A stretch of 64,000 nt of DNA, taken from positions 1,364,001-1,428,000 of the forward strand of contig NZ_CP151636.1 of NCBI RefSeq assembly GCF_038397745.1, given 5' to 3'. How positions within the stretch are numbered: the first letter of the stretch is position 1; the number at the start of each line of letters is the position of its first letter. Below the pieces are notes generated by a model. The model worked only from the letters and a program-made list of their open reading frames with translations, did no database searches and was not told where the DNA came from. The position numbers were made by a program, and so were the translations under genes. The DNA comes from Microbacterium sp. LWH11-1.2 (GTDB lineage: Bacteria > Actinomycetota > Actinomycetes > Actinomycetales > Microbacteriaceae). Below are positions 1 to 8,673 of this stretch, piece after piece.

Positions 1-1550
1 GCTCCAAGTTCACCTTCATCATCAACGGCATCCCGCTGTTCATCCGCGGCGCCAACTGGATCCCCGACGACTGCTTCCCCTCGCGTCTGACCGAGGAGCG
101 CTATCGCGCCCGCATCGACCAGGCCATCGGCGCCAATCTCAACCTGCTGCGCGTGTGGGGCGGCGGCATCTATGAACGCGACGAGTTCTTCGACATCTGC
201 GACGAGCTCGGGGTGCTGACCTGGCAGGATTTCCTCTTCGCGTGCGCCGCGTACCCCGAGGAGGAGCCGATCCGCAGCGAGGTCGTCGCCGAGGCGCACG
301 ACAACGTGCTGCGCCTCTCGACGCACCCGAGCCTGGTGCTCTGGAACGGCTGCAACGAGAACATCTGGGGCTGGTTCGACTGGAACTGGCAGGACGAGGT
401 CGGCGACCGCACCTGGGGCCTCGGCTACTACACCGAGATCCTTCCCCCGATCGTCGCCGAGCTCGCCCCGATGACGCCCTACTGGCCGGGCAGCCCGTTC
501 TCGGGGTCGATGGAGTTCCACCCGAACGACTTCGACCGCGGCAACGTGCACATCTGGGACGTCTGGAACCGCGTCGACTACACGACCTACGCCGACTACG
601 AGCCGCGCTTCGTCTCGGAGTTCGGCTTCCAGGGGCCGCCGACGTGGTCGACGCTCACGCGCTCGATTCACGACCAGCCCCTCACGCCGGAGTCGCCCGG
701 GATGCTGCTGCACCAGAAGGCTGCGGACGGCAACGAGAAGCTCGCCCGCGGCATGGAGCCGCACCTGCCCGAGCCGCAGTCGATGGAGGACTGGCACTAC
801 CTCACGCAGCTGAACCAGACGCGCGCCATCGTCTTCGCGATCGAGCGCTACCGCTCGCAGCGTCCGCACTGCATGGGCACGATCGTCTGGCAGCTCAACG
901 ACTGCTGGCCCGTGACGTCCTGGGCCGCGGTCGACGGCGACGGGCGCCGCAAGCCGCTCTGGCACGGCCTGCGCCGGTCGAACGCCGAGCGCATCGTCAC
1001 CGTGCAGCCGATGCCCGACGGGACCCTGATGCTGGTCGCGGTCAACGACTCGATCGAGGACTGGACGGTGGCGGGCAGCATCCGTCGCCTCGCGTTCGAC
1101 GGCACCGTGCTCGCCGAGCAGGCGGTCTCGCTCACGGTTCCCGCGCTGGACAGCGTGGGGGAGCCGCTCGATGCCGATGTGGCCACGCCCGACGACCCGC
1201 GACGCGAGGTCGTGCGCGTCGAGGTCTCGGGTGCGCGAGCGACGAGCCACGTGTTCGTCGAGGACAAGGAGCTCGCGCTGCAGGACGCGGTCCTTCGCGT
1301 CGAGGTCGGAGAATGGCGTGACGGTCAGCAGACGGTCGACATCGCGGCGGGGGAGTTCGTCCGCGGTCTCTGCCTGTTCCCCGATCGGCTGGTGGCCGAG
1401 GCGTGGACCGACGACGCCGACATCGACGTGATCCCCGGAGAGCCGATCCGGATCACCATCACCTCGCCGAAGCCGCTCGATGCGGAGGCGCTGGGGTCGT
1501 CCCCGGTGCTGCGCACCGTGAACGAGGTGGTGGCGGCGACCGCTCTCTGA
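1..1550 (+). CDS. Beta-mannosidase, GH2 family (5' end missing)
   Basis: C-terminal part of a glycoside hydrolase family 2 beta-mannosidase, which removes terminal beta-D-mannose from mannan or N-glycan fragments, probably in the cytoplasm. The reading frame is open from base 3, so the start lies outside the window. The TIM-barrel core is seen in GANW and WGGGIYE. The WNGCNE motif holds the likely acid/base Glu (codon 357-359) and SEFGFQG holds the likely nucleophile Glu (codon 618-620). A beta-sandwich domain follows to the end. The stop abuts the convergent SGNH gene, with no terminator between them. The family call is firm; the substrate is inferred from the GH2 mannosidase-type motifs. 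Confidence 0.9.
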   Translation, partial: SKFTFIINGIPLFIRGANWIPDDCFPSRLTEERYRARIDQAIGANLNLLRVWGGGIYERDEFFDICDELGVLTWQDFLFACAAYPEEEPIRSEVVAEAHDNVLRLSTHPSLVLWNGCNENIWGWFDWNWQDEVGDRTWGLGYYTEILPPIVAELAPMTPYWPGSPFSGSMEFHPNDFDRGNVHIWDVWNRVDYTTYADYEPRFVSEFGFQGPPTWSTLTRSIHDQPLTPESPGMLLHQKAADGNEKLARGMEPHLPEPQSMEDWHYLTQLNQTRAIVFAIERYRSQRPHCMGTIVWQLNDCWPVTSWAAVDGDGRRKPLWHGLRRSNAERIVTVQPMPDGTLMLVAVNDSIEDWTVAGSIRRLAFDGTVLAEQAVSLTVPALDSVGEPLDADVATPDDPRREVVRVEVSGARATSHVFVEDKELALQDAVLRVEVGEWRDGQQTVDIAAGEFVRGLCLFPDRLVAEAWTDDADIDVIPGEPIRITITSPKPLDAEALGSSPVLRTVNEVVAATAL

Positions 1551-2240
1551 TCAGAGCGGCGGATCGAGCTTCTCCAGGGCGGCATCCATCTGCTCGGCCA
1601 GGTGGGCATACCCGACGTCGGACGGATGCAGCCCGTCGGACGCCATCCAGCTGTCCTCGGACCCGGCGTGGTGTCCGTCGAGCCAGTGGCTCGCGCCCGG
1701 GATCCGGTCGGCGTCGATGGCTGCGGCCGCTGCCTCGACCCAGCCGATGATGGTCTCGAGGGACTCGGGGCGCTCCTCGGTGTACCAGAACGGCTCGACG
1801 ACCACGATCCGCGCCTCCGGCAGAGCATCGCGGATGCGGGTGAGGTCGTCGGTGATGGTGTCGCGGATCAGGTCGGCGCGCCGATCGAAGCTGAAGGTGT
1901 CGTTCAGGCCCATCGTCACGAAGACGATGTCGGGCTGCGCTTCGATGACGAGTTCGGGGAGGTCGTCCTCGTCGAAGTCCAGGCGGTGGTTGACGAAGCC
2001 GAGCCCGTTGACGCTCGGGTTGAACTCGCTCCACCCGCGGTCGGCGCTGATGATCGTCGACCAGCGCAGCGACGGATCGCTCGCGCCCGTGCCCAGTGTG
2101 TACGAGTCTCCGTAGAAGGCGACGAGCGGTCCGCTCCCGGAGGTCGGCGAGGCATCGGGTGTCGGCACGGGCACGGTGCTGCAGGCCGAGAGGCCCAGGG
2201 TGAGGGCGACGACGGATGCGAGCGATCGGAGACGGCGCAT
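1551..2240 (-). CDS. SGNH/GDSL-family hydrolase lipoprotein
   Basis: A 229-residue secreted esterase/lipase-like protein. The N-terminus is a lipoprotein signal with lipobox LSAC (Cys20), followed by a short Pro/Ser/Thr linker. Block I, YGDSYTLG, carries the nucleophile Ser46; GLND is the Asn block; SDGLHPSD near the C-terminus carries the Asp/His pair. This is a complete SGNH set, so activity is expected, but the ester substrate is unknown. The start at 2240 is chosen because it begins the signal peptide. It is the last gene of a minus-strand run with sigma factor, anti-sigma factor and DoxX protein, so it may belong to that sigma factor's regulon (inference). Confidence 0.85.
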   Translation of the reverse strand: MRRLRSLASVVALTLGLSACSTVPVPTPDASPTSGSGPLVAFYGDSYTLGTGASDPSLRWSTIISADRGWSEFNPSVNGLGFVNHRLDFDEDDLPELVIEAQPDIVFVTMGLNDTFSFDRRADLIRDTITDDLTRIRDALPEARIVVVEPFWYTEERPESLETIIGWVEAAAAAIDADRIPGASHWLDGHHAGSEDSWMASDGLHPSDVGYAHLAEQMDAALEKLDPPL

Positions 2241-2278
2241 GCCTCTTGTTCGTCGCCGAGCGCTCGACGGATGGGACG

Positions 2279-2815
2279 TCAGGACAGCCAGCGGCGGCCC
2301 CGCACGAACGGCTGCGACTGCCACCAGGCACCGAGACCGATCATCGATCCGGCGCCGATCTCGGCGAGGAGCCAGCCGACGAGGATGTACACGAGGTGCT
2401 CGTCGACGATCGGGTTGTTCGAGAGGGGCAGCGCGCTGAGGTAGATGCCGCCCATCACGAGCGTGCCGCCGACGGCGGCGAGACGCAGGCACACGCCGGC
2501 GACGAGCGCGACGCCCACGGCGCCGAGGCCGAGCATGAACAGCACATCGACGACCGGGTTGCCGGCCATGGAACGGAAGACACCCGCGAGTGCACCCTCG
2601 GTGTGGCCCAGGTATCCGGCGCTCGGCGATTGCCCCGCCAGCACGGATCCCTCCGGCGGCGTGGCGACACCGAGGCCGAAGAGCTTGTCGATGAACGCCC
2701 ACAGGTAGACGAATCCGAGCGCGATCCGGGTGAGGCCGCCGAAGACGCGTGCCGAAGGGGCGTCGAGCGCGGAGCGTGCGGGGGCGGCGTGGGCGATCTC
2801 AGAGCGAGTGGACAT
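2279..2815 (-). CDS. DoxX-like integral membrane protein
   Basis: A 178-residue protein with about four hydrophobic helices (near 30-48, 90-112, 115-133 and 142-160). Helix 1 (GLTRIALGFVYLWAFIDKLFG) has the pattern common in the DoxX/DoxD-like family. Family members have been linked to oxidative stress and thiosulfate or quinone chemistry, but no specific reaction can be assigned here. The gene starts 37 bp after the anti-sigma gene and lies 38 bp before the SGNH gene, consistent with one transcript. Confidence 0.7.
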   Translation of the reverse strand: MSTRSEIAHAAPARSALDAPSARVFGGLTRIALGFVYLWAFIDKLFGLGVATPPEGSVLAGQSPSAGYLGHTEGALAGVFRSMAGNPVVDVLFMLGLGAVGVALVAGVCLRLAAVGGTLVMGGIYLSALPLSNNPIVDEHLVYILVGWLLAEIGAGSMIGLGAWWQSQPFVRGRRWLS

Positions 2816-2852
2816 GTTCTTCCTCCGGTGGTGATGGCGTTGTGGTCGTGGG

Positions 2853-3548
2853 TCAGCGCGGGGCGACGGCGAGCAGGATGCCGGATGCTGCCGACAGCTC
2901 GATCCGGGAGATCTCGTCGAGCGGGGTCGAGGTCGCCGCGGAGAGCCCGGTCGTGCGGGGCCCGCCGTCGCTCTTCCAGGTCGCGACCACTGTGCGGATG
3001 CCGGTGGCGTCGACGACCGCGAGCTCGTAGTCCCGGTCGGCGTCGTCGTAGTCGTGGTCGGGCGCGATGCCGGGCGGGTAGGAGCACGACCAGTCGAGTC
3101 GCGTGCCCCACGGTTCCCCCGTGAGCGACAGGTCGGCGCGCACGCCGCTGTTCCCGACCGGGTCGAGGCGCACGGATTCTCCGACCGCGACGACCGCGGG
3201 AGTGCGGAGGCCCAGGGTGACGCCGTAGCCGGCCGCTCCGCCGAGGAGGATCAGTCCGACGGCGGCCGCGGCGAGCAGCATCCGGCTCTTCCGCCTCCCG
3301 TCGCGTACGCGATCGGCCAGCGCGGCGAACGAGGGGAGATCGGATGCCGCGGCATCCGCGGGCGCCGCCGCTCGGACGGCCGGCGCGGGGGCGGCGGCGA
3401 GCAGCGCGGGCAGGGGAGCGAGTTCGCTCACCGACTGCCGGCACGAACGGCATCCGGAGACGTGTCGTTCGAACTGCCGGCGCTCGGTCACGCTCAACGC
3501 TCCGAGCACGTACGCGGCATCCCACTCGGTGTACTCATCGTCGGTCAT
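2853..3548 (-). CDS. Zinc-binding anti-sigma factor (RskA-like)
   Basis: A 231-residue, single-pass membrane anti-sigma factor. The N-terminal cytoplasmic domain has the ZAS motif His29-x3-Cys33-x2-Cys36. An Ala/Pro-rich linker leads to one transmembrane helix (about 90-113) and an extracellular C-terminal domain of about 110 residues like that of RskA proteins. It should hold the ECF sigma factor encoded just upstream inactive until a signal triggers release or proteolysis. The start ATG overlaps the sigma factor stop as ATGA, so the two are translationally coupled. Confidence 0.9.
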   Translation of the reverse strand: MTDDEYTEWDAAYVLGALSVTERRQFERHVSGCRSCRQSVSELAPLPALLAAAPAPAVRAAAPADAAASDLPSFAALADRVRDGRRKSRMLLAAAAVGLILLGGAAGYGVTLGLRTPAVVAVGESVRLDPVGNSGVRADLSLTGEPWGTRLDWSCSYPPGIAPDHDYDDADRDYELAVVDATGIRTVVATWKSDGGPRTTGLSAATSTPLDEISRIELSAASGILLAVAPR

Positions 3549-4066
3549 GACACGACGCCTCTCTCCTGCAGGGCGAGGCGGAGCGCCCGCATGCCGTAGT
3601 GCAGACGTGACTTCACGGTTCCGGCGGGGATGCCGAAGTCGTCAGCGAGCTGGGCGACGCTCTTGCCTCCGTGATAGGCGCCGCTGATGACGGCCTGGTG
3701 GTCGGCGGGAAGGGTCGACAGGGCCTCGGCGATGACCCAGCGCTCGAAGAGGCGGTCGGTGTCGTCGTCGTGCGCCCCCTCGGGGAGGGCTTCCACCACG
3801 ACCTCCCGCCGCCGGCGGGCGCTGCGCAGATCGTCGGTGACGAGATTGCGCGCGACCCTGCACAGCCATGCCCGGATCACGGGCTCGGGCCTGGTCAGTA
3901 TCTCGGGGTTCTGCCACGCGCGCAGGAGCGTCTCCTGAACGACGTCGTCGGCGAGGGCGGCGTCGTAGGGGAGCGAGATCACGAAGCCACGTAGCATTCC
4001 GGAATAACGGTCGTGAGCGGTTCGCAGCAGCCGATCGGCATCCGTCGGTGCTGGGAAGTCGTTCAT
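3545..4066 (-). CDS. ECF RNA polymerase sigma factor
   Basis: A 173-residue group 4 sigma factor. Region 2 (about 20-85) includes YDAALADDVVQETLLRAW, and region 4 (about 110-165) includes ALSTLPADHQAVI followed by the helix-turn-helix FGIPAGTVKSRLHYG. The length and the absence of a region 3 are typical for ECF factors. Overlap with the ZAS anti-sigma gene supports a SigK/SigL-type cognate pair. Targets probably include its own operon, but I could not define its promoter motif. Confidence 0.92.
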   Translation of the reverse strand: MNDFPAPTDADRLLRTAHDRYSGMLRGFVISLPYDAALADDVVQETLLRAWQNPEILTRPEPVIRAWLCRVARNLVTDDLRSARRRREVVVEALPEGAHDDDTDRLFERWVIAEALSTLPADHQAVISGAYHGGKSVAQLADDFGIPAGTVKSRLHYGMRALRLALQERGVVS

Positions 4067-4203
4067 CGGTGCGCGCGCACCTCGAGCCGTCTTTCCGCGG
4101 TTCTGCGAGTCATCGCGACCGTCCGCTTCCCCATGTCATCCCCCGTCTCCGGTGCGCGGAAACGCACCCTCCGAGGAAGAGACGACACGGGTGGGCGAAA
4201 GGT

Positions 4204-5010
4204 TCAGAGGGAATTCACGCGCAGCGTGAGCGACTGCTGGACCGTGCCGATCGGCCCGACGTCGTCGTGCAGCACGGTATGCGTGAGACCGTGACCGCGG
4301 GGCCCGAAGCTGACGGTGGTGTCGAAGCCGATCCAGTCGCTCACCGGGGCGCGGAACAGATGAGCGGTGAGGTCGACGTTCGGGAACGCCATCACGGTCG
4401 GTGCGATCAGCGGGGTGACGCCGTTCGCGATGTCGACCAGTCCCAGCATCCGCGCGGTGGTGCTGACCGCCGTGCCGGCGATCAGGGAGATCTTCGGCCG
4501 CATCCAGAATCGGGCGCGCCCCGGCCGTTCCTCATCCCGCCGGACGTCGACGGTCGTGACATACTCTCCCGGCCAGATCTCGGACGCATCCCACGGCGCC
4601 ATGTCCGCGCGGGAGGGGATCGGCGACAGGGCGGATGCCGACACGTCCTCGGTGTCGGAGTCCGCGAGGAACCAGCCGCGGGCGATGACGGCCGCGCGGC
4701 CGTCCTGGCTGAGCACCGCCTCGGACAGTTCGATCGTGCGCCCGCGACGGATGACGTGCGTCCGCGTCTCGACCGCGTCGATGGCCAGCGTGCCGAGGAT
4801 GTCGAAGGAGATGCGAGCGAGCGAGAGGGGGGAGCCATGACGCGCGCGGTGGTCGGTCTCGAGGACATGGGTGAGCAGCCCCAGTGCGGGAGCGATGTGC
4901 TGCTCCGCGGTGTTCCATGCGCCCTGCACCCCGGAGGTCGCGCGGAAGGTGATCGGATCGATCGGCTCGAAGTAGGCCGGAGTCACGAGGGGGGTTTCGA
5001 CGGAGGTCAT
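4204..5010 (-). CDS. Acyl-CoA thioesterase-like, double-hotdog protein
   Basis: A 268-residue protein resembling the acyl-CoA thioesterase (TesB-like) family with two hotdog folds. The N-terminal half has the pattern HRARHGSPLSLARISFDILG and the C-terminal half has FPNVDLTAHLFRAP followed by DWIGFDT. It would hydrolyse acyl-CoA or a related thioester in the cytoplasm; chain-length preference is not visible. The start at 5010 overlaps the LysE stop by ATGA. An in-frame opening runs further upstream but only as an antisense-like shadow of the LysE gene, so the 5010 start is preferred. Confidence 0.75.
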   Translation of the reverse strand: MTSVETPLVTPAYFEPIDPITFRATSGVQGAWNTAEQHIAPALGLLTHVLETDHRARHGSPLSLARISFDILGTLAIDAVETRTHVIRRGRTIELSEAVLSQDGRAAVIARGWFLADSDTEDVSASALSPIPSRADMAPWDASEIWPGEYVTTVDVRRDEERPGRARFWMRPKISLIAGTAVSTTARMLGLVDIANGVTPLIAPTVMAFPNVDLTAHLFRAPVSDWIGFDTTVSFGPRGHGLTHTVLHDDVGPIGTVQQSLTLRVNSL

Positions 5011-5624
5011 GGGTGGAGGAGCCTCTCGATGACGAGGAACAGACCGATGGCTATCATGGCGACGCCGGACACCCGACTGACGACACGCGCTGCGGTGGGC
5101 CGGGAGTGAAGTATCCGATTCGCACCGTACCCGACCGCCAGGTACATCGCCGCGCAGCTCACGATGTGGACTAACCCGAGGACGGTGATCTGCACCGCCA
5201 GGGGCCAGGGAGCATCGGCGTCGGTGAACGGCGGGAGCACCGCCAGGAAGAGCAGGAAAACCTTCGGGTTCAACCCGCTCACACCGAAGCCCTTGAGCCA
5301 CCAGCGCCAGGCCGAGCCGGAAGCCGCATCGTCGCTGGGACGCACGACGGAGGGATGCCGCAGGGTGCTGATGCCGAGCCAGATGAGATAGAGGGAGCCG
5401 ACGATCGTGAGCACGGTCAGGGCGCCCGGAATGCTCATCACGATCGCGCCGACACCGGCGGCCACGATCAGGGTGGCGACGAGGTGGCCGGTGAGCAGCC
5501 CGACAACGGCGGGCAGCACCCGGCGGTTCAGCCCCGCGGTGATGGCGTAGGCCCAGTCCGCTCCGGGGGTGATGACGAAGAGTGCGGAGACGCCCCAGAA
5601 GGCCAGCAGTGCGGCGAAACTCAT
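5007..5624 (-). CDS. LysE/RhtB-family amino acid exporter
   Basis: A 205-residue inner-membrane exporter with about six hydrophobic helices. The N-terminal segment FITPGADWAYAITAGLNRR matches the LysE/RhtB pattern (PGP.. region followed by a basic loop), and the second half has GFGVSGLNPKVFLLFLAVLPPF, another family hallmark. It exports an amino acid or homoserine-like compound. It is divergent from an Lrp/AsnC regulator 80 bp away, the classic arrangement for Lrp-controlled exporters. Confidence 0.9.
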   Translation of the reverse strand: MSFAALLAFWGVSALFVITPGADWAYAITAGLNRRVLPAVVGLLTGHLVATLIVAAGVGAIVMSIPGALTVLTIVGSLYLIWLGISTLRHPSVVRPSDDAASGSAWRWWLKGFGVSGLNPKVFLLFLAVLPPFTDADAPWPLAVQITVLGLVHIVSCAAMYLAVGYGANRILHSRPTAARVVSRVSGVAMIAIGLFLVIERLLHP

Positions 5625-5666
5625 GGGGAAAGGCTATTGGCGATGAGGGCGAAGGTGCTTCCAAAT

Positions 5667-5697
5667 TCCTTCCCTGCGGGGGCTTATCGTGGAAGGA
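5667..5697. promoter_or_regulatory. Inverted repeat in the LysE/Lrp divergent promoter region
   Basis: TCCTTCC at 5667-5673 and GGAAGGA at 5691-5697 form a perfect 7-bp inverted repeat with a 17-bp spacer. The right arm also supplies the likely ribosome-binding site of the Lrp gene. It is a candidate Lrp binding site, but the repeat is short and purine-rich, so chance is possible. Confidence 0.3.
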
Positions 5698-5704
5698 TCA
5701 TCGT

Positions 5705-6163
5705 ATGGATGCCATCGATAGGAAGATTCTTTCCGAACTCCAGCGTGACGGCCGGCAGACCCTCACCGAACTCGCCGAGCGCGTGCAGCTGACGATGTCT
5801 CCCTGTCATCGTCGGCTGCGCGAACTCGAGCGCGACGGCGTGATCGTCGGCTACCGTGCCGACGTGGACCCGGCGTCGGTCGGTTTCGGCTTCCAGTCGC
5901 TCGTGTTCGTCACCATGCGGGAGTCCACCCGAGACGTCATCGCCACGTTCGAAGAAGCCGTTGCGGCGATCCCGTACATCCTCGATGCCGACAGGCTGTT
6001 CGGAGAGCCGGACTATCTCCTTCGCGTCGTCGCGCGGGATCTCGACCACTTCCAGCAGATCTACGACGAGCGGCTGAGCGCGCTTCCCGGGGTGCAGCGG
6101 CTGAACACGACAATGGTGATGCGCTCGGTCGTCGACGACCGCTCGCTCCCGCTGGACGGCTGA
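5705..6163 (+). CDS. Lrp/AsnC-family transcriptional regulator
   Basis: A 152-residue one-HTH Lrp/AsnC regulator. The winged helix occupies residues 1-60 (MDAIDRKILSELQRDGR, then LAERVQLTMSPCHRRLRELE) and the C-terminal RAM ligand-binding domain runs from about 65 to 145. The ATG at 5705 is preceded by GGAAGG and starts exactly at the conserved MDxIDRKIL pattern, so an upstream in-frame extension is not used. It likely senses an amino acid and controls the divergent LysE exporter and itself. Confidence 0.92.
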   Translation: MDAIDRKILSELQRDGRQTLTELAERVQLTMSPCHRRLRELERDGVIVGYRADVDPASVGFGFQSLVFVTMRESTRDVIATFEEAVAAIPYILDADRLFGEPDYLLRVVARDLDHFQQIYDERLSALPGVQRLNTTMVMRSVVDDRSLPLDG

Positions 6164-6194
6164 CGCCGGCCGGTTTCCCCGACGTCGTCGGACT

Positions 6195-6209
6195 GATTCG
6201 TGACGAATC
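6195..6209. promoter_or_regulatory. Short palindrome upstream of the Asp23 locus
   Basis: GATTCG-TGA-CGAATC is a perfect 6-bp dyad about 100 bp before the first Asp23 gene and 32 bp after the Lrp stop. It could be an operator for the stress locus; it has no T-run, so a terminator role is less likely. Confidence 0.3.
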
Positions 6210-6307
6210 GGCGGGACCGCCCGTCTTACCTGTGAGCGAGGAAATCGCTCCCGGTCGAAGCCCCCCAGGGGCCGGTGGCCGGCACACAGATCGAGACAGG
6301 ACCCGTC

Positions 6308-6799
6308 ATGGCAAACCAGGACCAGAACACCGCCGCCCCCGCCGAGAAGCCCGCCACCTCCGCCTCACGCGTGGATCGGTCCTCGAGCTTCTCGACGTCC
6401 CGGATCCCCGCCGACGCGGATGCCGCAGGAAAGACGGTCATCGCCGACGGCGTGGTCGCCAAGGTCGCCGGCATCGCCGCTCGTGAGGTCCCCGGCGTGT
6501 TCGCGCTCGGTGGCGGCGGAGCGCGCGCCTTCGGTGCGATCCGCGACGTGATCAACGCGACCGACCTCGCCCAGGGCGTCAAGGTCGAGGTCGGCGAGAC
6601 ACAGGCCGCCGCAGACCTGACCATCGTCGTCGAGTACCCCGCCCCGATCCAGGAGGTCGCGAGCAACGTGCGGGCCGCCGTCGCCGGCGCCATCAGCCGA
6701 CTCGTCGGCCTCGAGGTCGTCGAGGTCAACGTCGAGGTCAACGACGTGCACGTGCCCGGAACCGACAACCAGGAGAACGAGGAGTCGCGAGTCTCATGA
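6308..6799 (+). CDS. Asp23/Gls24-family envelope stress protein
   Basis: A 163-residue Asp23/Gls24 (alkaline shock) protein. After a disordered N-terminus rich in Ala and Pro, the family core covers about 40-150, with GKTVIADGVVAKVAGIAAREVPGV and the later VVVEYPAPIQEVASNVRAAV. In Firmicutes, Asp23 is tethered to the membrane by AmaP; the same partner type is encoded four genes downstream. The ATG at 6308 is preferred to a GTG 33 bases upstream because it directly follows ACAGGA. It is the first gene of a tight five-gene unit. Confidence 0.9.
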   Translation: MANQDQNTAAPAEKPATSASRVDRSSSFSTSRIPADADAAGKTVIADGVVAKVAGIAAREVPGVFALGGGGARAFGAIRDVINATDLAQGVKVEVGETQAAADLTIVVEYPAPIQEVASNVRAAVAGAISRLVGLEVVEVNVEVNDVHVPGTDNQENEESRVS

Positions 6800-6984
6800 G
6801 TCCCACCGTCACCGGCGCCCTGATCGGCGCTCTCCTCGCTCTCGCGGCGCTGCTGTTCGGGTTCTGGGGATTCCTCCTCATGGCCCTGTTCGCCGGCATC
6901 GGTGCGATCGTCGGCCGGATCGCCTCCGGCAAGATCGACGTCCGCGGACTCGCGGACGCCTTCACAGGGCGGCGCACCTCCTGA
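6796..6984 (+). CDS. Small DUF2273-like membrane protein
   Basis: A 62-residue protein that is mostly two closely spaced hydrophobic segments (about 5-25 and 27-43), followed by a basic tail. DUF2273 proteins are regular companions of Asp23 proteins and probably sit in the membrane with AmaP. The start overlaps the preceding stop (ATGA), supporting both the start and coupling. Confidence 0.8.
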   Translation: MSPTVTGALIGALLALAALLFGFWGFLLMALFAGIGAIVGRIASGKIDVRGLADAFTGRRTS

Positions 6985-7379
6985 TGCGCGTCGACCAGCA
7001 CCTCGCCCCCGGTGGCGGTCCCGCGGGGGTCGCCACCGGAGGGGACGCCGTCCGAGGCCGCATCGACGTGAGAGAGCGCGTGTACCGCACGGTCACCGAG
7101 CAGGCGTCCGCGACCCTCATCGGCGTGCCCCGCGGTGACGTGAAGGTCGATGTCGCCGAACACCCCGCGGGGATCGCCGTCCGCATCGCGACGCCGCTCC
7201 CCGTGCCCGATCTCGACGACACCGCCGCGATCGCCGAAGGGATGCCCGTGCTCGACCGGGCACGTCATCTCCAGGAGCAGCTGCAGGAGCGGCTCTCGGG
7301 CATCCTCGGCCGTGAGGTGACGCGCATCACCCTCACCATCACCGGTGCCGCCATCCCCGAAAGGAGACGAGTGCGATGA
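6984..7379 (+). CDS. Second Asp23/Gls24-family protein
   Basis: A 131-residue paralogue of the Asp23 protein two genes upstream. It has VYRTVTEQASATLIGVPRGDV and ends in REVTRITLTITGA. It is shorter and lacks the family's usual hydrophobic AKVAG segment, so it may form mixed assemblies rather than replace the first copy (inference). It overlaps the previous stop by one base (TGATG) and the next start by ATGA. Confidence 0.8.
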   Translation: MRVDQHLAPGGGPAGVATGGDAVRGRIDVRERVYRTVTEQASATLIGVPRGDVKVDVAEHPAGIAVRIATPLPVPDLDDTAAIAEGMPVLDRARHLQEQLQERLSGILGREVTRITLTITGAAIPERRRVR

Positions 7380-7960
7380 GCACCCCGGTCCTGCGCCGCG
7401 TCGTCCGACGCGAGACGCACTCGCCGCGCACCGTCGCGACGTTCGTCGCCGTCATCCTGCTGATCCTGGCCCTCGCGTACATCGGGCTGGAGATCGTGCT
7501 GAGCCTCGCTGCCCAGCCCGCGCTCCTCCTCGGTCCCGCCGCCGCGGGCGGATGGCTGGTCGGACTTCCGACCGCTCAGCCCGCCGGAGCGGTGGTCGCG
7601 GGCAGCGTGATCCTCGCCCTCATCGGCGTGGTCTTCGTGTGGCTCGCCGTCGCCCCCGGGCGTCTGTCGAAGCACACCATCGACGCGGGCGACCGCGCGG
7701 TCGTCGTCGACAACGGCGTCATCGCGAGCGCCCTGGCTCAGCACCTGTCGGAGGAGACGGGCCTCGCTCGCGAGAACATCACCGTCGGCGTCGGCCACCG
7801 CAGCGTCGACGTGACCCTGCGCCCCGGCGCCGGCGTCCCGCTCGAGAAGAGCGCCGTGCAGTCGGCCGCCGAGGCGGAGCTGCAGACATACCGGCTGACC
7901 AGGAACGTTCGCACGCGGATCCGCATCGAGCGTCCGGACGAGAAGGAGGACTCGCTGTGA
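7376..7960 (+). CDS. DUF6286-like two-helix membrane protein
   Basis: A 194-residue protein with two transmembrane helices (about 21-43 and 75-96) and a C-terminal cytoplasmic domain (about 110-185) that contains an Asp23-like alternation of strands and a helix. It resembles the DUF6286 proteins found in actinobacterial Asp23 loci. It probably anchors or organises Asp23 proteins at the membrane. The start overlaps the preceding stop by ATGA. Confidence 0.75.
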   Translation: MSTPVLRRVVRRETHSPRTVATFVAVILLILALAYIGLEIVLSLAAQPALLLGPAAAGGWLVGLPTAQPAGAVVAGSVILALIGVVFVWLAVAPGRLSKHTIDAGDRAVVVDNGVIASALAQHLSEETGLARENITVGVGHRSVDVTLRPGAGVPLEKSAVQSAAEAELQTYRLTRNVRTRIRIERPDEKEDSL

Positions 7961-8571
7961 ACGCCACGAATCGTGCACTCAACCGCACGCTGCTGCTGAT
8001 CATCGGACTGCTGTTCCTCGCGCTCGGGGCGGTCGGCATCGCGATCATGAGCTGGCCCACTGCGGCCGACGTCTGGACGGCCGCCGGAGAGGACGCGCGC
8101 TCCTGGCTCGACCATGCGATCGCGGCATCCGTCATCGCGGGCGGCTCCCTCTCGTGGGTCGCGGTCGCCGCGGTCGCCGCGGTCCTCGTCGTCGTCGTGC
8201 TGCTGATCCTCGCGCTCACGAGCATCGCGGGTCGCCGCTCGAAGACCGTCTTCCGCTCGTCGGGTGCGCAGAATCCGCTCGGTCGGGTCACCGTCACCGA
8301 GTCGTTCGTATCGGATGCCGTGAAGAACTCGCTGGCGTCACGCGACGAGATCCTGTCGTCCAGCGTCACGGCCAATGACATCAAGAGCCGGCCCGTGCTG
8401 CACGTGGCCGTCACGCCGCGGCAGAACACGGATCCCCGCGAGGTCGTCGATCACCTCGATCGTCTGCTCACCAACCTCGCCGCCCTGACCGGACGCGAGA
8501 CGGAGACCTACGTCTCGATCCACACCGGTCTCCGCGCGCGTCTCGCGCACGATCAGCGTCGGCTCTCCTGA
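7957..8571 (+). CDS. AmaP-like alkaline shock membrane anchor protein
   Basis: A 204-residue protein beginning with GTG that overlaps the previous stop (GTGA). It has two transmembrane helices (about 8-32 and 62-87) and a soluble C-terminal domain of about 115 residues. This is the layout of AmaP, the anchor that recruits Asp23 to the membrane, and the context fits. Homology is judged from topology and neighbourhood more than from sequence identity. Confidence 0.7.
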   Translation: MNATNRALNRTLLLIIGLLFLALGAVGIAIMSWPTAADVWTAAGEDARSWLDHAIAASVIAGGSLSWVAVAAVAAVLVVVVLLILALTSIAGRRSKTVFRSSGAQNPLGRVTVTESFVSDAVKNSLASRDEILSSSVTANDIKSRPVLHVAVTPRQNTDPREVVDHLDRLLTNLAALTGRETETYVSIHTGLRARLAHDQRRLS

Positions 8572-8673
8572 GTCGCCTCCACCCAGACTTATCGCCGGTC
8601 GCTGCGCGGCACGTCGATGAGGCGTCGGGGGATCATCCCGACGTCATGATCACCACAAGGAAAGGAGCCCCCC

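Noticed and set aside
4204..5664. A single 486-codon minus-strand frame covering both thioesterase and LysE genes
   Set aside because: The upstream half is out of frame with LysE and has no family features, whereas LysE is clear in another frame; the thioesterase starts at 5010.
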